Notes: a model not told the origin generated them from the sequence alone. Positions 7,063 to 13,402 are shown, counted from the first letter of the stretch. The stretch: DNA of 16,276 bases from an uncultured Collinsella sp. (GCA_900553705.1 USEK01000016.1:1-16276); one strand, 5' to 3'. Translations and numbers: made by a program.

Positions 7063-7734
7063 CTACACCAGCACGTCGGCAAGCGGACGCTTGGGCACGT
7101 GGTGCACCTGCGCCTCGTCACGCCAGTAATTAATTGAGCCGTCGGGGTTGGAATCGATCGCATCGACCACCTGAGTCTCGGCCGGAACGCCAAACGCCAT
7201 GATCAGCTTGAGCTCATACTTGTCGTTATCGAGCCCCATGGCATCGATCGCGCGGGGCGTAAAGGCCTTGAACATGCAGGCTGCCACCTCGGGCGTGGCG
7301 CTGCGGGCGGCGAGCATCATCGTCTGCGCGGCAATGCCCGTGTCGACCTCGGTAATGGGAGCGGCAGGCTTGCCCGGAACGGCGCACTCGGCCAAAATCG
7401 CGATGTAGCCGGTCGGACGCTCGCCCTCGGCAGGACCCGGCCAATCCTTAAGCGCGCCAGCCCATGCAAGCTCATCAAATACACGCGCGCAATCCTCGGC
7501 ACCGCTCACCACATGAAAACGAAGACGCTGAGCATTGGCACCACAGGGAGTCAGGTGCGCCAGCTCCGCCAGCTCGAGCAAAAACTCGCGCGGCACGCGC
7601 ATGGACTCGTCAAAGCGGCGGCACGTACGGGCACGACGGACCAGCGCATCAAACGCTTCCAGACCGAGCTTTTCGCAACCTTGCTTTGCCATCGATTCGA
7701 CACTCGACGGCGCCTCGGGAACTGCTTCGTTCAT
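7063..7734 (-). CDS. Nitroreductase-family FMN oxidoreductase
   Basis: 223 residues. The N-terminal signature RRARTCRRFDESMRVPREFL followed by ELAHLTPCGANAQRLRFHVV matches the nitroreductase fold (RRSxRxF...APSGxNxQ), where the Arg cluster and the S/C-G-x-N-x-Q segment bind FMN. The central part (GIAAQTMMLAARSATPEVAACMF) corresponds to the family helix that normally precedes the nicotinamide side. These enzymes reduce quinones, nitroaromatics or flavins with NAD(P)H; the physiological substrate is unknown. ATG 7734 is chosen for the GGGGGT ribosome site; longer readings to 7902 run through the promoter. A DtxR/IdeR-like box lies 29 bases upstream of the start, suggesting metal-dependent control. 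The gene points the same way as the two phosphatases and may be first in a three-gene transcript. Confidence 0.85.
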   Translation of the reverse strand: MNEAVPEAPSSVESMAKQGCEKLGLEAFDALVRRARTCRRFDESMRVPREFLLELAELAHLTPCGANAQRLRFHVVSGAEDCARVFDELAWAGALKDWPGPAEGERPTGYIAILAECAVPGKPAAPITEVDTGIAAQTMMLAARSATPEVAACMFKAFTPRAIDAMGLDNDKYELKLIMAFGVPAETQVVDAIDSNPDGSINYWRDEAQVHHVPKRPLADVLV

Positions 7735-7762
7735 AGGGACCCCCAATACAAGCCAATTGTCC

Positions 7763-7781
7763 TTAGGAAAATCTAACCTAA
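7763..7781 (-). promoter_or_regulatory. DtxR/IdeR-like iron box before the nitroreductase gene
   Basis: Plus-strand TTAGGAAAATCTAACCTAA is exactly 19 bases with TTAGG/CCTAA ends. It matches the known DtxR/IdeR consensus TTAGGTTAGCCTAACCTAA at 15 of 19 positions by eye. On the minus strand the first half-site is perfect (TTAGGTTAG). It would overlap the predicted transcription start of the nitroreductase gene, a repressing position. Confidence 0.55.
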
Positions 7782-7810
7782 AACGTAGGCAATAACGAAC
7801 AGGGCTGCAA
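7782..7810 (-). promoter_or_regulatory. Candidate sigma-A promoter of the nitroreductase gene
   Basis: On the minus strand TTGCAG (7810-7805) and TACGTT (7787-7782) are separated by 17 bases. Both are partial matches to the consensus. The start would fall in the iron-box-like dyad at 7763-7781. A 6-bp inverted repeat, AACAGG/CCTGTT at 7798-7825, overlaps the -35 side. Confidence 0.4.
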
Positions 7811-7969
7811 TGTTCTACACCTGTTGAATAGAAAATCGCAACGTGGGGAACAACGGAAACAATTCGGGGCCTTTGGGTTACGTTTCGCCCTCTCCGACCC
7901 ATACGCCAGCGCCTTTAGGCGATACTGGTTGTAACGATCAAGGCTTACGCCGCACGGAAAGGAGACATT

Positions 7970-8572
7970 ATGGGCATCTTTAAGAACGATGACCAAAAAT
8001 CGAGCCAGTTTGGATTTGACGAGAAAAGCATGGCGGGCAAAGCCGTCAAGGCCGTGCGCTGGATTTACGCCATCACGGGCGTCTTAGCGCTCATTGCTGG
8101 TATCGCGCTGCTTTTTGCACCCGCCAAGTCCCTCGTCTTTTTGACGACTGTCCTGGGTTTTTACTTTGTAATCACTGCTGCCATCAGGCTGTTCACTGCC
8201 ATTTTTGAGCCGCTGCTGCCCACCGGCTGGCGCGTGACGAGCATCATCTCCAACCTACTCATTATCTTGGGCGGCGCCATAATCCTGCGCAACCAGGCCT
8301 TCTCGACCGCGACGCTCACCACGATGGTGGTTATCGTGGCCGGCTTTGGCTGGATTGTCGAAGGTGTCATGTCCATTCTGGAGTCCGAGCTTTCGTCCAA
8401 CCGCGCCCTCGCCATCCTGAGCGGCGCACTCTCCATCATCGCCGGCATGTTCGTGTTTATCTATCCGCTGTGGTCGGCCAAGATGCTCGTCATCTTTAGC
8501 GGCGCCGCACTGCTGGTGTTTGGCGTAACGCTGATTGTTCGTGCTATTCAATTTGGCAAACTGGTGCACTAG
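7970..8572 (+). CDS. HdeD/DUF308-family integral membrane protein
   Basis: 200 residues with a short charged N-terminus (to about residue 25) followed by about six hydrophobic helices in three paired repeats. Each pair resembles IxGxLaLIaGialLfxP, for example IYAITGVLALIAGIALLFAP, then SNLLIILGGAIILRN and AILSGALSIIAGMFVFIYP. This repeat is characteristic of the HdeD/DUF308 family. In E. coli, HdeD is linked to acid resistance at high cell density; the role here is not known. The ATG follows AAAGGAGA at 7957-7964. Its stop (8570-8572) abuts the ATG of the next gene with no gap, implying translational coupling. Confidence 0.85.
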   Translation: MGIFKNDDQKSSQFGFDEKSMAGKAVKAVRWIYAITGVLALIAGIALLFAPAKSLVFLTTVLGFYFVITAAIRLFTAIFEPLLPTGWRVTSIISNLLIILGGAIILRNQAFSTATLTTMVVIVAGFGWIVEGVMSILESELSSNRALAILSGALSIIAGMFVFIYPLWSAKMLVIFSGAALLVFGVTLIVRAIQFGKLVH

Positions 8573-9055
8573 ATGCCACGAACGCTCTTTATTGATGCAG
8601 ACGCCTGCCCGGTCACGCGCGAGTCGATTGACTGCGCGCGGCGGGCGGGCGTCGCCGTTGTTATCGCCGGCAACAGCACGCAAAACCTAGAACGGCACAT
8701 TCGCCGCGACGACCCGCGCGATGCTGAGCACGCTCGACGCGGATTTTGGGTCACGACGCTCGATGTGAGCGTGGGCGCCGACAGCGCCGACTTTGCCATT
8801 GTCGAACGCCTGCAGGCGGGCGACGTGGTCGTGACGCAGGACATTGGCTTGGCGAGCATGGTGCTCGGGCGCGATGCCGCCGCCATCGGCGTGCGCGGGC
8901 GCGTGTACGACAAGGCGACTATCGACATGCAGCTGTTTATTCGCCACGAGGAAAAGAAGGTACGCCGCGCCGGGGGACGCACTCGCGGACCGGCGGCATT
9001 TACCAGCGAAGACCGGGCTCGCTTTAAGCGCAAACTCACCGAGCTGCTGCGCTAA
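8573..9055 (+). CDS. YaiI/YqxD family protein (UPF0178, DUF188)
   Basis: 160 residues, normal for the family. The N-terminus LFIDADACPVTRES is the family signature, followed by TTLDVSVGADSADFAIVERL, then GDVVVTQDIGLASMVL and VRGRVYDKATID. The C-terminal RRAGGRTRGPAAFTSEDR also fits. The conserved acidic pattern (DxDxCP, DSADF, TQD) is like that of PIN/NYN-type nucleases, but no activity is firmly established for the family. The start codon directly follows the stop of the DUF308 gene, so it depends on coupled translation or on a ribosome site inside that gene. A strong terminator begins six bases after the stop. Confidence 0.9.
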   Translation: MPRTLFIDADACPVTRESIDCARRAGVAVVIAGNSTQNLERHIRRDDPRDAEHARRGFWVTTLDVSVGADSADFAIVERLQAGDVVVTQDIGLASMVLGRDAAAIGVRGRVYDKATIDMQLFIRHEEKKVRRAGGRTRGPAAFTSEDRARFKRKLTELLR

Positions 9056-9060
9056 CCAAG

Positions 9061-9099
9061 GTAGATTTTTGGGACATGCCCGGAAATCTGCTTTTTTTT
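9061..9099 (+). terminator. Strong intrinsic terminator of the DUF308-YaiI unit
   Basis: A 13-bp stem with G-U wobbles: GTAGATTTTTGGG (9061-9073) pairs with CCCGGAAATCTGC (9079-9091) around ACATG. Eight T residues follow at 9092-9099. This is the most canonical terminator in the window. Confidence 0.92.
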
Positions 9100-9135
9100 G
9101 CTTTGGGCGGTATGAGCGCTCAAAATCCATGGCTC

Positions 9136-9216
9136 AACAAAAAACGGGCTTCAAAATGCCATGCGTCGCCGCATTGTGCAGGCGCCGAGCATGGCTATTT
9201 TGAAGCCCGTTTTGTT
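9136..9216. terminator. Long bidirectional terminator hairpin between convergent genes
   Basis: The left arm from 9136 (A-rich run, then CGGGCTTCAAAAT-GCCATGC to 9164) pairs with the right arm GCATGGC-TATTTTGAAGCCCG from 9189, ending in GTTTTGTT at 9209-9216. There is one bulged base, and the apical region holds a small inner stem (CGCC/GGCG). The outer A/T ends supply a U-rich tail on both strands, as expected for a terminator working both ways. It serves the reverse exporter gene, whose stop is at 9225. Confidence 0.8.
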
Positions 9217-9224
9217 AGGCCCAC

Positions 9225-10313
9225 TTAGAGGCCGAAGGCGGAGAGGATGAGGCCCCAGCCGGCACCGATGACGTACATCATGATCAGGAACAGGACGTTT
9301 TCGCGGGCGCTACGGTTGGTGCGGAACAGCACCAGGTAGCCCACACCGGCAGAGATGAGCGTGCCGGCGAGCATCGGGGCCAGCTGCAGCGCGCCTTCCA
9401 GGTACAGTTGCGTGATGACGACGCTGGCCGAGCAGTTGGGAATCAGGCCGACGAGTGCCGAGCCCAGGACCGCAAGCGTCTCGTTGCCGCGCAGGAACTG
9501 CTCGATCGCGGACTCGCCGAAGGTCTCGAGCACGGCGACCAGGACCAGCGTCACCAGAAAAATGAATACCGAGACCTGCACGGTGTGCGAGATCGCGCTG
9601 CGGATGATCGACAGGACAGGCGTCCCTTCGTGGGAGTGGGAGTGACCGTGGCCATCATGGTGTTCATGCTCGCCCTCATGACCGTGATCGTGGCCATGTC
9701 CGTGTTCATACTCGTCCTCGTCTTCATCGCAACCGCAATGATCGCGCTCGCACAGCTCGTGGATGTGGTCGGCGCTCACGCCCGCCTCGGCCACCTCGTC
9801 GATGATGTCACCGCCGCTGTGGTCGTCGTGCGCGCAGTTCACATGAGCCGAATTAGCAGCGGCCCCCAGCACGGTACGGCGAATCGCCGCATGCGCGCGA
9901 GCGTTACGACGCAGGCCGCGAATGGCGGCGTCCACGATAAAGCCCGTGACCAGCGCGATCAGTGCCTTCGAAGCCAAAAGCATCGCCATGGTCTGCACGG
10001 GCACCTGCTCGGCGAGCAACAGCGGCAGCATCTCATCGGAGGTCGAAAGGAACACCGCCACCAACGTGCCCAAGGTCACGACACGACCGGCGTACAGCGT
10101 GGCCGCCATTGCCGAAAAGCCGCACTGCGGCACCATGCCCAGCAACGAGCCAACCACGGGGCCCGCGGCACCGGCGCGCTTGATGGCGCCGTTAACGCTG
10201 TCGCCCGCGACGTGCTCCAGGGTCTCGAGGGCCAGATATGTCACCAATAAGAACGGTACCAGCGAGAGCGTGTCCTTGCCGGCGTCGAGCAGAATATCAA
10301 TCAGCAAATCCAT
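9225..10313 (-). CDS. Putative manganese/heavy-metal exporter, 10-TM ArsP_2-like permease with His-rich loop
   Basis: 362 residues. Two related membrane halves each hold a signature: GMVPQCGFSAMAATLYAGRV in the first and GLIPNCSASVVITQLYLEGA in the second, typical of the family named putative manganese transporter or 10-TM heavy-metal exporter (PF11449). Between the halves (about residues 155-235) is a hydrophilic loop rich in His, Asp and Glu with several Cys, including CERDHCGCDEDEDE and alternating HGHGHDHGHEGEHEHHDGHG, likely a cytosolic metal-collecting segment. The direction of transport and the metal are inferred from the family name and the loop. The start at 10313 has AAAGG a little further upstream than usual. 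The gene is monocistronic, with its own promoter and a bidirectional terminator. Confidence 0.8.
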   Translation of the reverse strand: MDLLIDILLDAGKDTLSLVPFLLVTYLALETLEHVAGDSVNGAIKRAGAAGPVVGSLLGMVPQCGFSAMAATLYAGRVVTLGTLVAVFLSTSDEMLPLLLAEQVPVQTMAMLLASKALIALVTGFIVDAAIRGLRRNARAHAAIRRTVLGAAANSAHVNCAHDDHSGGDIIDEVAEAGVSADHIHELCERDHCGCDEDEDEYEHGHGHDHGHEGEHEHHDGHGHSHSHEGTPVLSIIRSAISHTVQVSVFIFLVTLVLVAVLETFGESAIEQFLRGNETLAVLGSALVGLIPNCSASVVITQLYLEGALQLAPMLAGTLISAGVGYLVLFRTNRSARENVLFLIMMYVIGAGWGLILSAFGL

Positions 10314-10345
10314 GACGGATGGAACCTTTCGTGTCTTTCGGCAGC

Positions 10346-10391
10346 ATTGTAAAAGTCCTAGCGGTCAACTAGGGTATTGTAGTTGTCCTAG
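10346..10391 (-). repeat. Direct repeat pair in the exporter promoter (operator candidate)
   Basis: ATTGTAAAAGTCCTAG (10346-10361) and ATTGTAGTTGTCCTAG (10376-10391) share 13 of 16 bases and are offset by exactly 30 bases, near three helical turns. A CCTAG/CTAGG inverted pair (10357-10361 and 10369-10373) lies between them. The second copy contains the -10 box. This is the layout of a multi-site operator for a repressor or activator; the protein is unknown. Confidence 0.5.
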
Positions 10392-10403
10392 GCGCGATGC
10401 CAA
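10376..10403 (-). promoter_or_regulatory. Sigma-A type promoter of the exporter gene
   Basis: On the minus strand TTGGCA (10403-10398) and TACAAT (10381-10376) are separated by 16 bases. Transcription would begin near 10369, inside the CTAGG-rich segment, leaving a leader of about 55 bases. Confidence 0.6.
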
Positions 10404-10485
10404 TAGTTGCCCATGGTAAACTATCATCTCGCCACATCTTAATGACCCTGAGCCGCACGACGCGGCCCATCCAAGGAGCAGTTAT

Positions 10486-11454
10486 ATGAACGTTTCACAA
10501 GCACTCGAATACGAGCGCCAGCCGTTTATTCCCATGTTTATCTATGGCGATCACGGCGCCATGGAGTCCGAGCGCCAGAAGGGCGAAGAGGCCCTCAAGG
10601 TGCTCGAGACCGAGTACTTTACCGCCGAGGTCGACCCCGGCTTCGACTTTGCCACCGTGCGCGACCTGGCCGACCGCAACCGCGACCTGTGCGACCAGAT
10701 TGGCGAGGCACGCCTGCGCAACGTGACGCCCGCGACGCTTTCGCGCGGCCTGTCCGATGCCGACACCTGCGCCGCCATCGGCAAGATGCAAAAGCGCACC
10801 GCCGCGTCCGTTATGCGCGAGATCCGCGGCGACCGCGACGCGCTCGGCGTGGCCTACGCCCGCAAGCCCATCCAGGGCACCGTGCTCGGTGTCGACATCG
10901 AGACCACCGGCCGTGCACCCGAGCGCGGTTATATCATCAATGTGGGTTGGGAAATCATGGAGCTCACCAGCGACGCCGTCCCGCACGACGCCGAGGCGCA
11001 CTACTGCGGTCTGCCCGACATCTACCGCGGCGAGGATGTGCCGTTGTCGAATATCCACCACATCACCTGGGACGACATCGACGGCAAAAAGCCGTTCCGC
11101 GAGAACAAGGAACTGCAGAAGCAGCTGCTCAAGCTTATGAAGAAGTACCCGTACATGGCGCACAACGCCGCCTTTGAGGACAGTTGGTTCAAGATCCACC
11201 TGGACGGTTACGCCGAGGCACGCCGCGCCGGCAAGATCATCGTCATCGACTCGCGCCAGATCTGCCGCAGCCTGGATGCCGACGTCCGCTCGCTCCCCCG
11301 CGAATCCGCCCCCGCCGCGCTCGAGAACTGGGCGCGCCGCCGTGGAACCCTCGCCGCCGACGCCAACGAGCAGCATCTGGGCCTCGACGACACCGACCTC
11401 ATGCTCCGCACCGTCCAAGCCGAGTTCAACCTCAAGAACCTGTTTGCCAAGTAG
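10486..11454 (+). CDS. DEDDh-type 3'-5' exonuclease-like protein with an unrecognised N-terminal region
   Basis: 322 residues. From about 130 on it has the DnaQ/epsilon fold motifs: ExoI GVDIETTG (D137, E139), ExoII AHNAAFEDSW (H226, N227), and ExoIII HLGLDDTD (H297, D302), all with correct spacing for DEDDh nucleases acting on DNA or RNA 3' ends. In ExoII the usual HNxxFD aspartate position holds Glu (E231) with Asp next (D232), which may shift or weaken metal binding. Residues 1-129 are not recognised; they are charged and helical-looking, with no membrane segment. The ATG follows AAGGAG at 10474-10479. The gene stands alone. It is not a full DNA polymerase III epsilon subunit, since there is no C-terminal clamp- or alpha-binding tail that I recognise. 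Confidence 0.8.
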   Translation: MNVSQALEYERQPFIPMFIYGDHGAMESERQKGEEALKVLETEYFTAEVDPGFDFATVRDLADRNRDLCDQIGEARLRNVTPATLSRGLSDADTCAAIGKMQKRTAASVMREIRGDRDALGVAYARKPIQGTVLGVDIETTGRAPERGYIINVGWEIMELTSDAVPHDAEAHYCGLPDIYRGEDVPLSNIHHITWDDIDGKKPFRENKELQKQLLKLMKKYPYMAHNAAFEDSWFKIHLDGYAEARRAGKIIVIDSRQICRSLDADVRSLPRESAPAALENWARRRGTLAADANEQHLGLDDTDLMLRTVQAEFNLKNLFAK

Positions 11455-11489
11455 AAACGCCTGCGACAAACCCCGGGGGTAGATCACGA

Positions 11490-11525
11490 GCGGCCTCGCA
11501 GCGGAAAACCCCGCAGCGGGGCCGC
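11490..11525 (+). terminator. GC hairpin after the exonuclease gene
   Basis: GCGGCC-T-CGC-A-GCGG pairs with CCGC-A-GCG-G-GGCCGC (one wobble, one A-A mismatch) around a short A-rich loop. It lies 36 bases after the stop. No T-run follows, so termination is only likely, not certain. Confidence 0.45.
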
Positions 11526-11806
11526 CCTACGTTCCACAGATAGATCTGCCATCACAAATTCTGAACCCTCATTTTGAACGATTTCGGCCAATTCCCGACA
11601 CGTAATTCGTTGTCGGATGGCGATGCATCGATATCAAATGTGCAGCAATTGAGTATTTCTATGCTATAGCCAAGCTGCGAAAACTTTTATTTAGGGCATA
11701 CCAACCCATAATTGCGTCAAGCTTTTGGTCAGCATTTGGTTAGACCTCTAAAACGACTTTTTCACTCAGCGCCATCAACACGGCATTAGCTGACACGATA
11801 TATACC
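11526..11806. other. AT-rich gene-free stretch before the endonuclease-like gene
   Basis: No credible coding frame on either strand. Composition changes sharply to AT-rich compared with upstream. One hairpin is visible: CCGACACG (11595-11602) against CGTTGTCGG (11608-11616) with a bulged T and a TAATT loop. No tRNA, attachment site or insertion-sequence end was recognised. The promoter of the gene at 11807 must lie here, but I see only weak candidates. Confidence 0.6.
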
Positions 11807-12508
11807 ATGAGTATCGTATTGTCACATACCACTGCAAAAGCGGTCTACCAGGCCGCGCATTCGGTGTCTGCGAAAGGCATCGAGTCCTGTAACCCTGCCG
11901 CGATTTACGGATCATGTCCCACCGGAACGCTCCTTGACGCAGCCGCAGAATGGCTCACCAAACATGATGTTTCCCTCGACGCGAATGATTCCCTCGAGGT
12001 GATGGTGTTTGATCGCAGGAATGCGCGCCATGCAATGAACTGTCAATGCCACGTTTCTTCAAAACGATTCTCGAACTCACGCTTTATAGAGCTTGAAGAT
12101 GGCATCTTCATTGTTGGCGTTGAGCTTTGCGCACTTCAGGCCGCCACCTATCTTCCTTTTCGCGAACTGGTGGAGTACTACTTTGAACTATGCGGCGCTT
12201 ATTCCCTTGGAACCGACTCTTCCACCTCCTATACCGAGCGTTTCGCGCTCACCTCGACCGAGAGATTGAAACAGTTCTTTAATTCCATTACCAGATGCGA
12301 CGGTCTGGCTCTTGCCCGAAAGGCGATCCAATGTGTGCGCGACGGATGCCGATCTCCCATGGAAACGGCATTTATCATGATGCTTACGCTGCCCAAAAGC
12401 GAAGGTGGACTTGGTATTAAGGGAATTGAGACCGATTACGAATTACAGGTCACCGCCGCCGCAAAGAATCTACGAGACGCAAAAAGTTCTTTATGGATGC
12501 GTATCTAA
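11807..12508 (+). CDS. N-terminal part of a frameshifted AbiEi/DUF559-style protein
   Basis: 233 residues as read. The start MSIVLSHTTAKAVYQAAH resembles a large coriobacterial family that begins with a LSHxSAL-type segment. Later pieces LEDGIFIVGVELCALQAATYL, VEYYFELCGAYSL and CRSPMETAFIMMLTLP also fit that family (there: FLQLA..., ELCGxYAL, SPMETxLAMLLCLP). In complete members this region leads straight into a Vsr/DUF559-like endonuclease domain; here the frame ends at 12508 in KSSLWMRI. The missing domain is in the overlapping -1 frame at 12493-12996, so a single lost A near 12481-12485 explains the break. No Shine-Dalgarno precedes the ATG; GATATATACC lies directly before it. Codon use is more AT-rich than in the neighbours. 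The family role is unproven; defence or toxin-antitoxin is a guess. Confidence 0.6.
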   Translation: MSIVLSHTTAKAVYQAAHSVSAKGIESCNPAAIYGSCPTGTLLDAAAEWLTKHDVSLDANDSLEVMVFDRRNARHAMNCQCHVSSKRFSNSRFIELEDGIFIVGVELCALQAATYLPFRELVEYYFELCGAYSLGTDSSTSYTERFALTSTERLKQFFNSITRCDGLALARKAIQCVRDGCRSPMETAFIMMLTLPKSEGGLGIKGIETDYELQVTAAAKNLRDAKSSLWMRI

Positions 12509-12996
12509 AGAAATCTCGCACAGACATTGAATACAACGGTTTTTATCATGACGCGGAAGAAGACCGCGCCATCGATGAGGAACGCAAGAATGCGCTTGCG
12601 TCCATGGGATACGGAATCATCACCGTCAGCCGTTATTCCTTTATGCATGCCAGCTCTTTCGTTAGGGTCATGGAAGCAATCCAGCGGAAAGAGGGCGTAC
12701 GCCCCTCGCGTCTACCAAAAGACTTTCAAATCATGCAAGAGGACCTGAGACAGTTTGTGCTCAGAAGGTTTATAGAAGAGAAAAGGCGAATTCAGAAGCA
12801 GCTTCGCCAGGATTCCGAAGAGCGCCAACGAATCGACCTCGAAAAAGCAACACTCGAAGGCATCACGCTGGATGACCCGACAATTAATGAAGTTACAGCA
12901 ATCGATGACATGCAGACAGTCGAATCCGACAGCCCATCATTTGCCCAAACAAGCAGCCTCGCGCCCGAGGGCAGGATCTTCGGGGCCGGAAGCTAG
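12493..12996 (+). CDS. C-terminal Vsr/DUF559-like nuclease part of the same frameshifted gene
   Basis: 167 residues from ATG 12493, overlapping the upstream frame by 16 bases. The N-terminal 60 residues match the restriction-like (PD-D/E-xK, Vsr/DUF559) pattern: D2, then DIEYNGFYH with E13, then RKNALASMGYGIITVSRYSF, the usual RxxALxxxGYxVxxVT end of the fold. It begins exactly inside the domain, with the preceding codons AAA AAG TTC TTT (12481-12492) also readable in this frame. A highly charged, probably coiled tail (FIEEKRRIQKQLRQDSEERQR) and an acidic, Ser-rich end follow and are unusual for the family. No ribosome site is evident at 12493, so separate translation is doubtful unless coupled. 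Whether it is expressed by frameshifting, transcriptional slippage, or not at all is open. Confidence 0.55.
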   Translation: MDAYLKKSRTDIEYNGFYHDAEEDRAIDEERKNALASMGYGIITVSRYSFMHASSFVRVMEAIQRKEGVRPSRLPKDFQIMQEDLRQFVLRRFIEEKRRIQKQLRQDSEERQRIDLEKATLEGITLDDPTINEVTAIDDMQTVESDSPSFAQTSSLAPEGRIFGAGS

Positions 12997-13006
12997 ACCG
13001 GCTAAC

Positions 13007-13051
13007 AAGGTGGGTACCCTAGCGATGTGCAAAATTGCGAGTATTCAGCAG
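13007..13051 (+). repeat. Inverted repeat, copy A
   Basis: AAGGTGGGTACCC... to ...GTATTCAGCAG. By eye it matches the reverse complement of 13215-13259 at about three quarters of 45 positions, including AGGTGGGT, GTGCAAAA and GAGTATTC in the same order and spacing. Confidence 0.6.
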
Positions 13052-13214
13052 GGTCGGCCCTCCAGCACCCACAAGTTAATCCAAATGAGAAACAAAGACG
13101 CTATCGAACGGGAACGTTAGGCAACACTTGAGGAAGATCTTATCTGTTTACCGCCCTTGGATAACTCTTGAGCGGCTTTATTTGGCCCGAAATAGATAAA
13201 CAGACCCCCTATAG

Positions 13215-13259
13215 TTGCAGAATACTCCAATTTTTGCACGGCGCGGGGGCACCCACCTC
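13215..13259 (-). repeat. Inverted repeat, copy B
   Basis: Read on the minus strand: GAGGTGGGTGCCC... then GTGCAAAAATTGGAGTATTC, ending TGCAA. It is the opposite-facing partner of 13007-13051, with about 160 bases between them. The sequence continuing on the minus strand (GGGGGTCTGTTTATCTATTT) differs from that after copy A. Confidence 0.6.
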
Positions 13260-13341
13260 GGCATCGACTATCAAAACCGCTCAATCCGGAATCTCGTCCA
13301 CTATTCCCCATCATTTTGTGCGATGAATTACTTAAACGTTA

Positions 13342-13369
13342 TTGACATATGAACATACGCTCATATAAT
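13342..13369 (+). promoter_or_regulatory. Near-consensus sigma-A promoter of the SmtB-like regulator gene
   Basis: TTGACA (13342-13347) and TATAAT (13364-13369) are both perfect, with a 16-base spacer. The spacer is filled by an operator copy (13346-13363). Transcription would begin near 13376. Confidence 0.9.
13346..13363 (+). promoter_or_regulatory. ArsR/SmtB operator, copy 1 (in the promoter spacer)
   Basis: CATATGAACATACGCTCA, followed by TATAAT, contains an ATATGA/TCATAT dyad with eight bases between the arms, similar to the imperfect inverted repeats bound by SmtB/CzrA-type repressors. A bound repressor would block RNA polymerase directly. Confidence 0.75.
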
Positions 13370-13384
13370 CGGAAGTAAGTTATT

Positions 13385-13402
13385 TGAGCGTATGTTCATA
13401 TG
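13385..13402 (-). promoter_or_regulatory. ArsR/SmtB operator, copy 2 (between start site and ribosome site)
   Basis: TGAGCGTATGTTCATATG is the exact reverse complement of operator copy 1 over all 18 bases, placed just before the AAAGGA ribosome site of the regulator gene. Binding here would act as a roadblock after initiation. Confidence 0.75.

Larger units (their letters stand above)
12997..13341. other. Gene-free segment with repeat-like content between the endonuclease-like gene and the zinc operon
   Basis: I see no credible gene. The best reverse frame (13117-13314) is 65 codons of translated repeat. It holds a diverged inverted repeat pair (13007-13051 and 13215-13259), an 8-bp pair TCTGTTTA/TAAACAGA (13143-13150 and 13197-13204), and an 8-bp pair TTGAGCGG/CCGCTCAA (13168-13175 and 13277-13284). 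The nested pairs suggest a structured RNA or the ends of a non-autonomous element. No terminator for the upstream gene is clear. Confidence 0.55.

Noticed and set aside
9408..10250. 280-codon forward frame opposite the His-rich exporter
   Set aside because: Its hydrophobic and repetitive stretches are the complement of the His-rich loop and the membrane segments; the reverse frame carries both family signatures.
13117..13314. 65-codon reverse frame in the gene-free segment
   Set aside because: It spans inverted repeat copy B and nested inverted pairs, has no ribosome site, and looks like translated repeat DNA.
13346..13402. Attenuator or riboswitch hairpin formed by the two 18-bp arms
   Set aside because: The predicted start near 13376 is downstream of the left arm, so the arms cannot pair in the mRNA; a DNA operator pair is the better reading.
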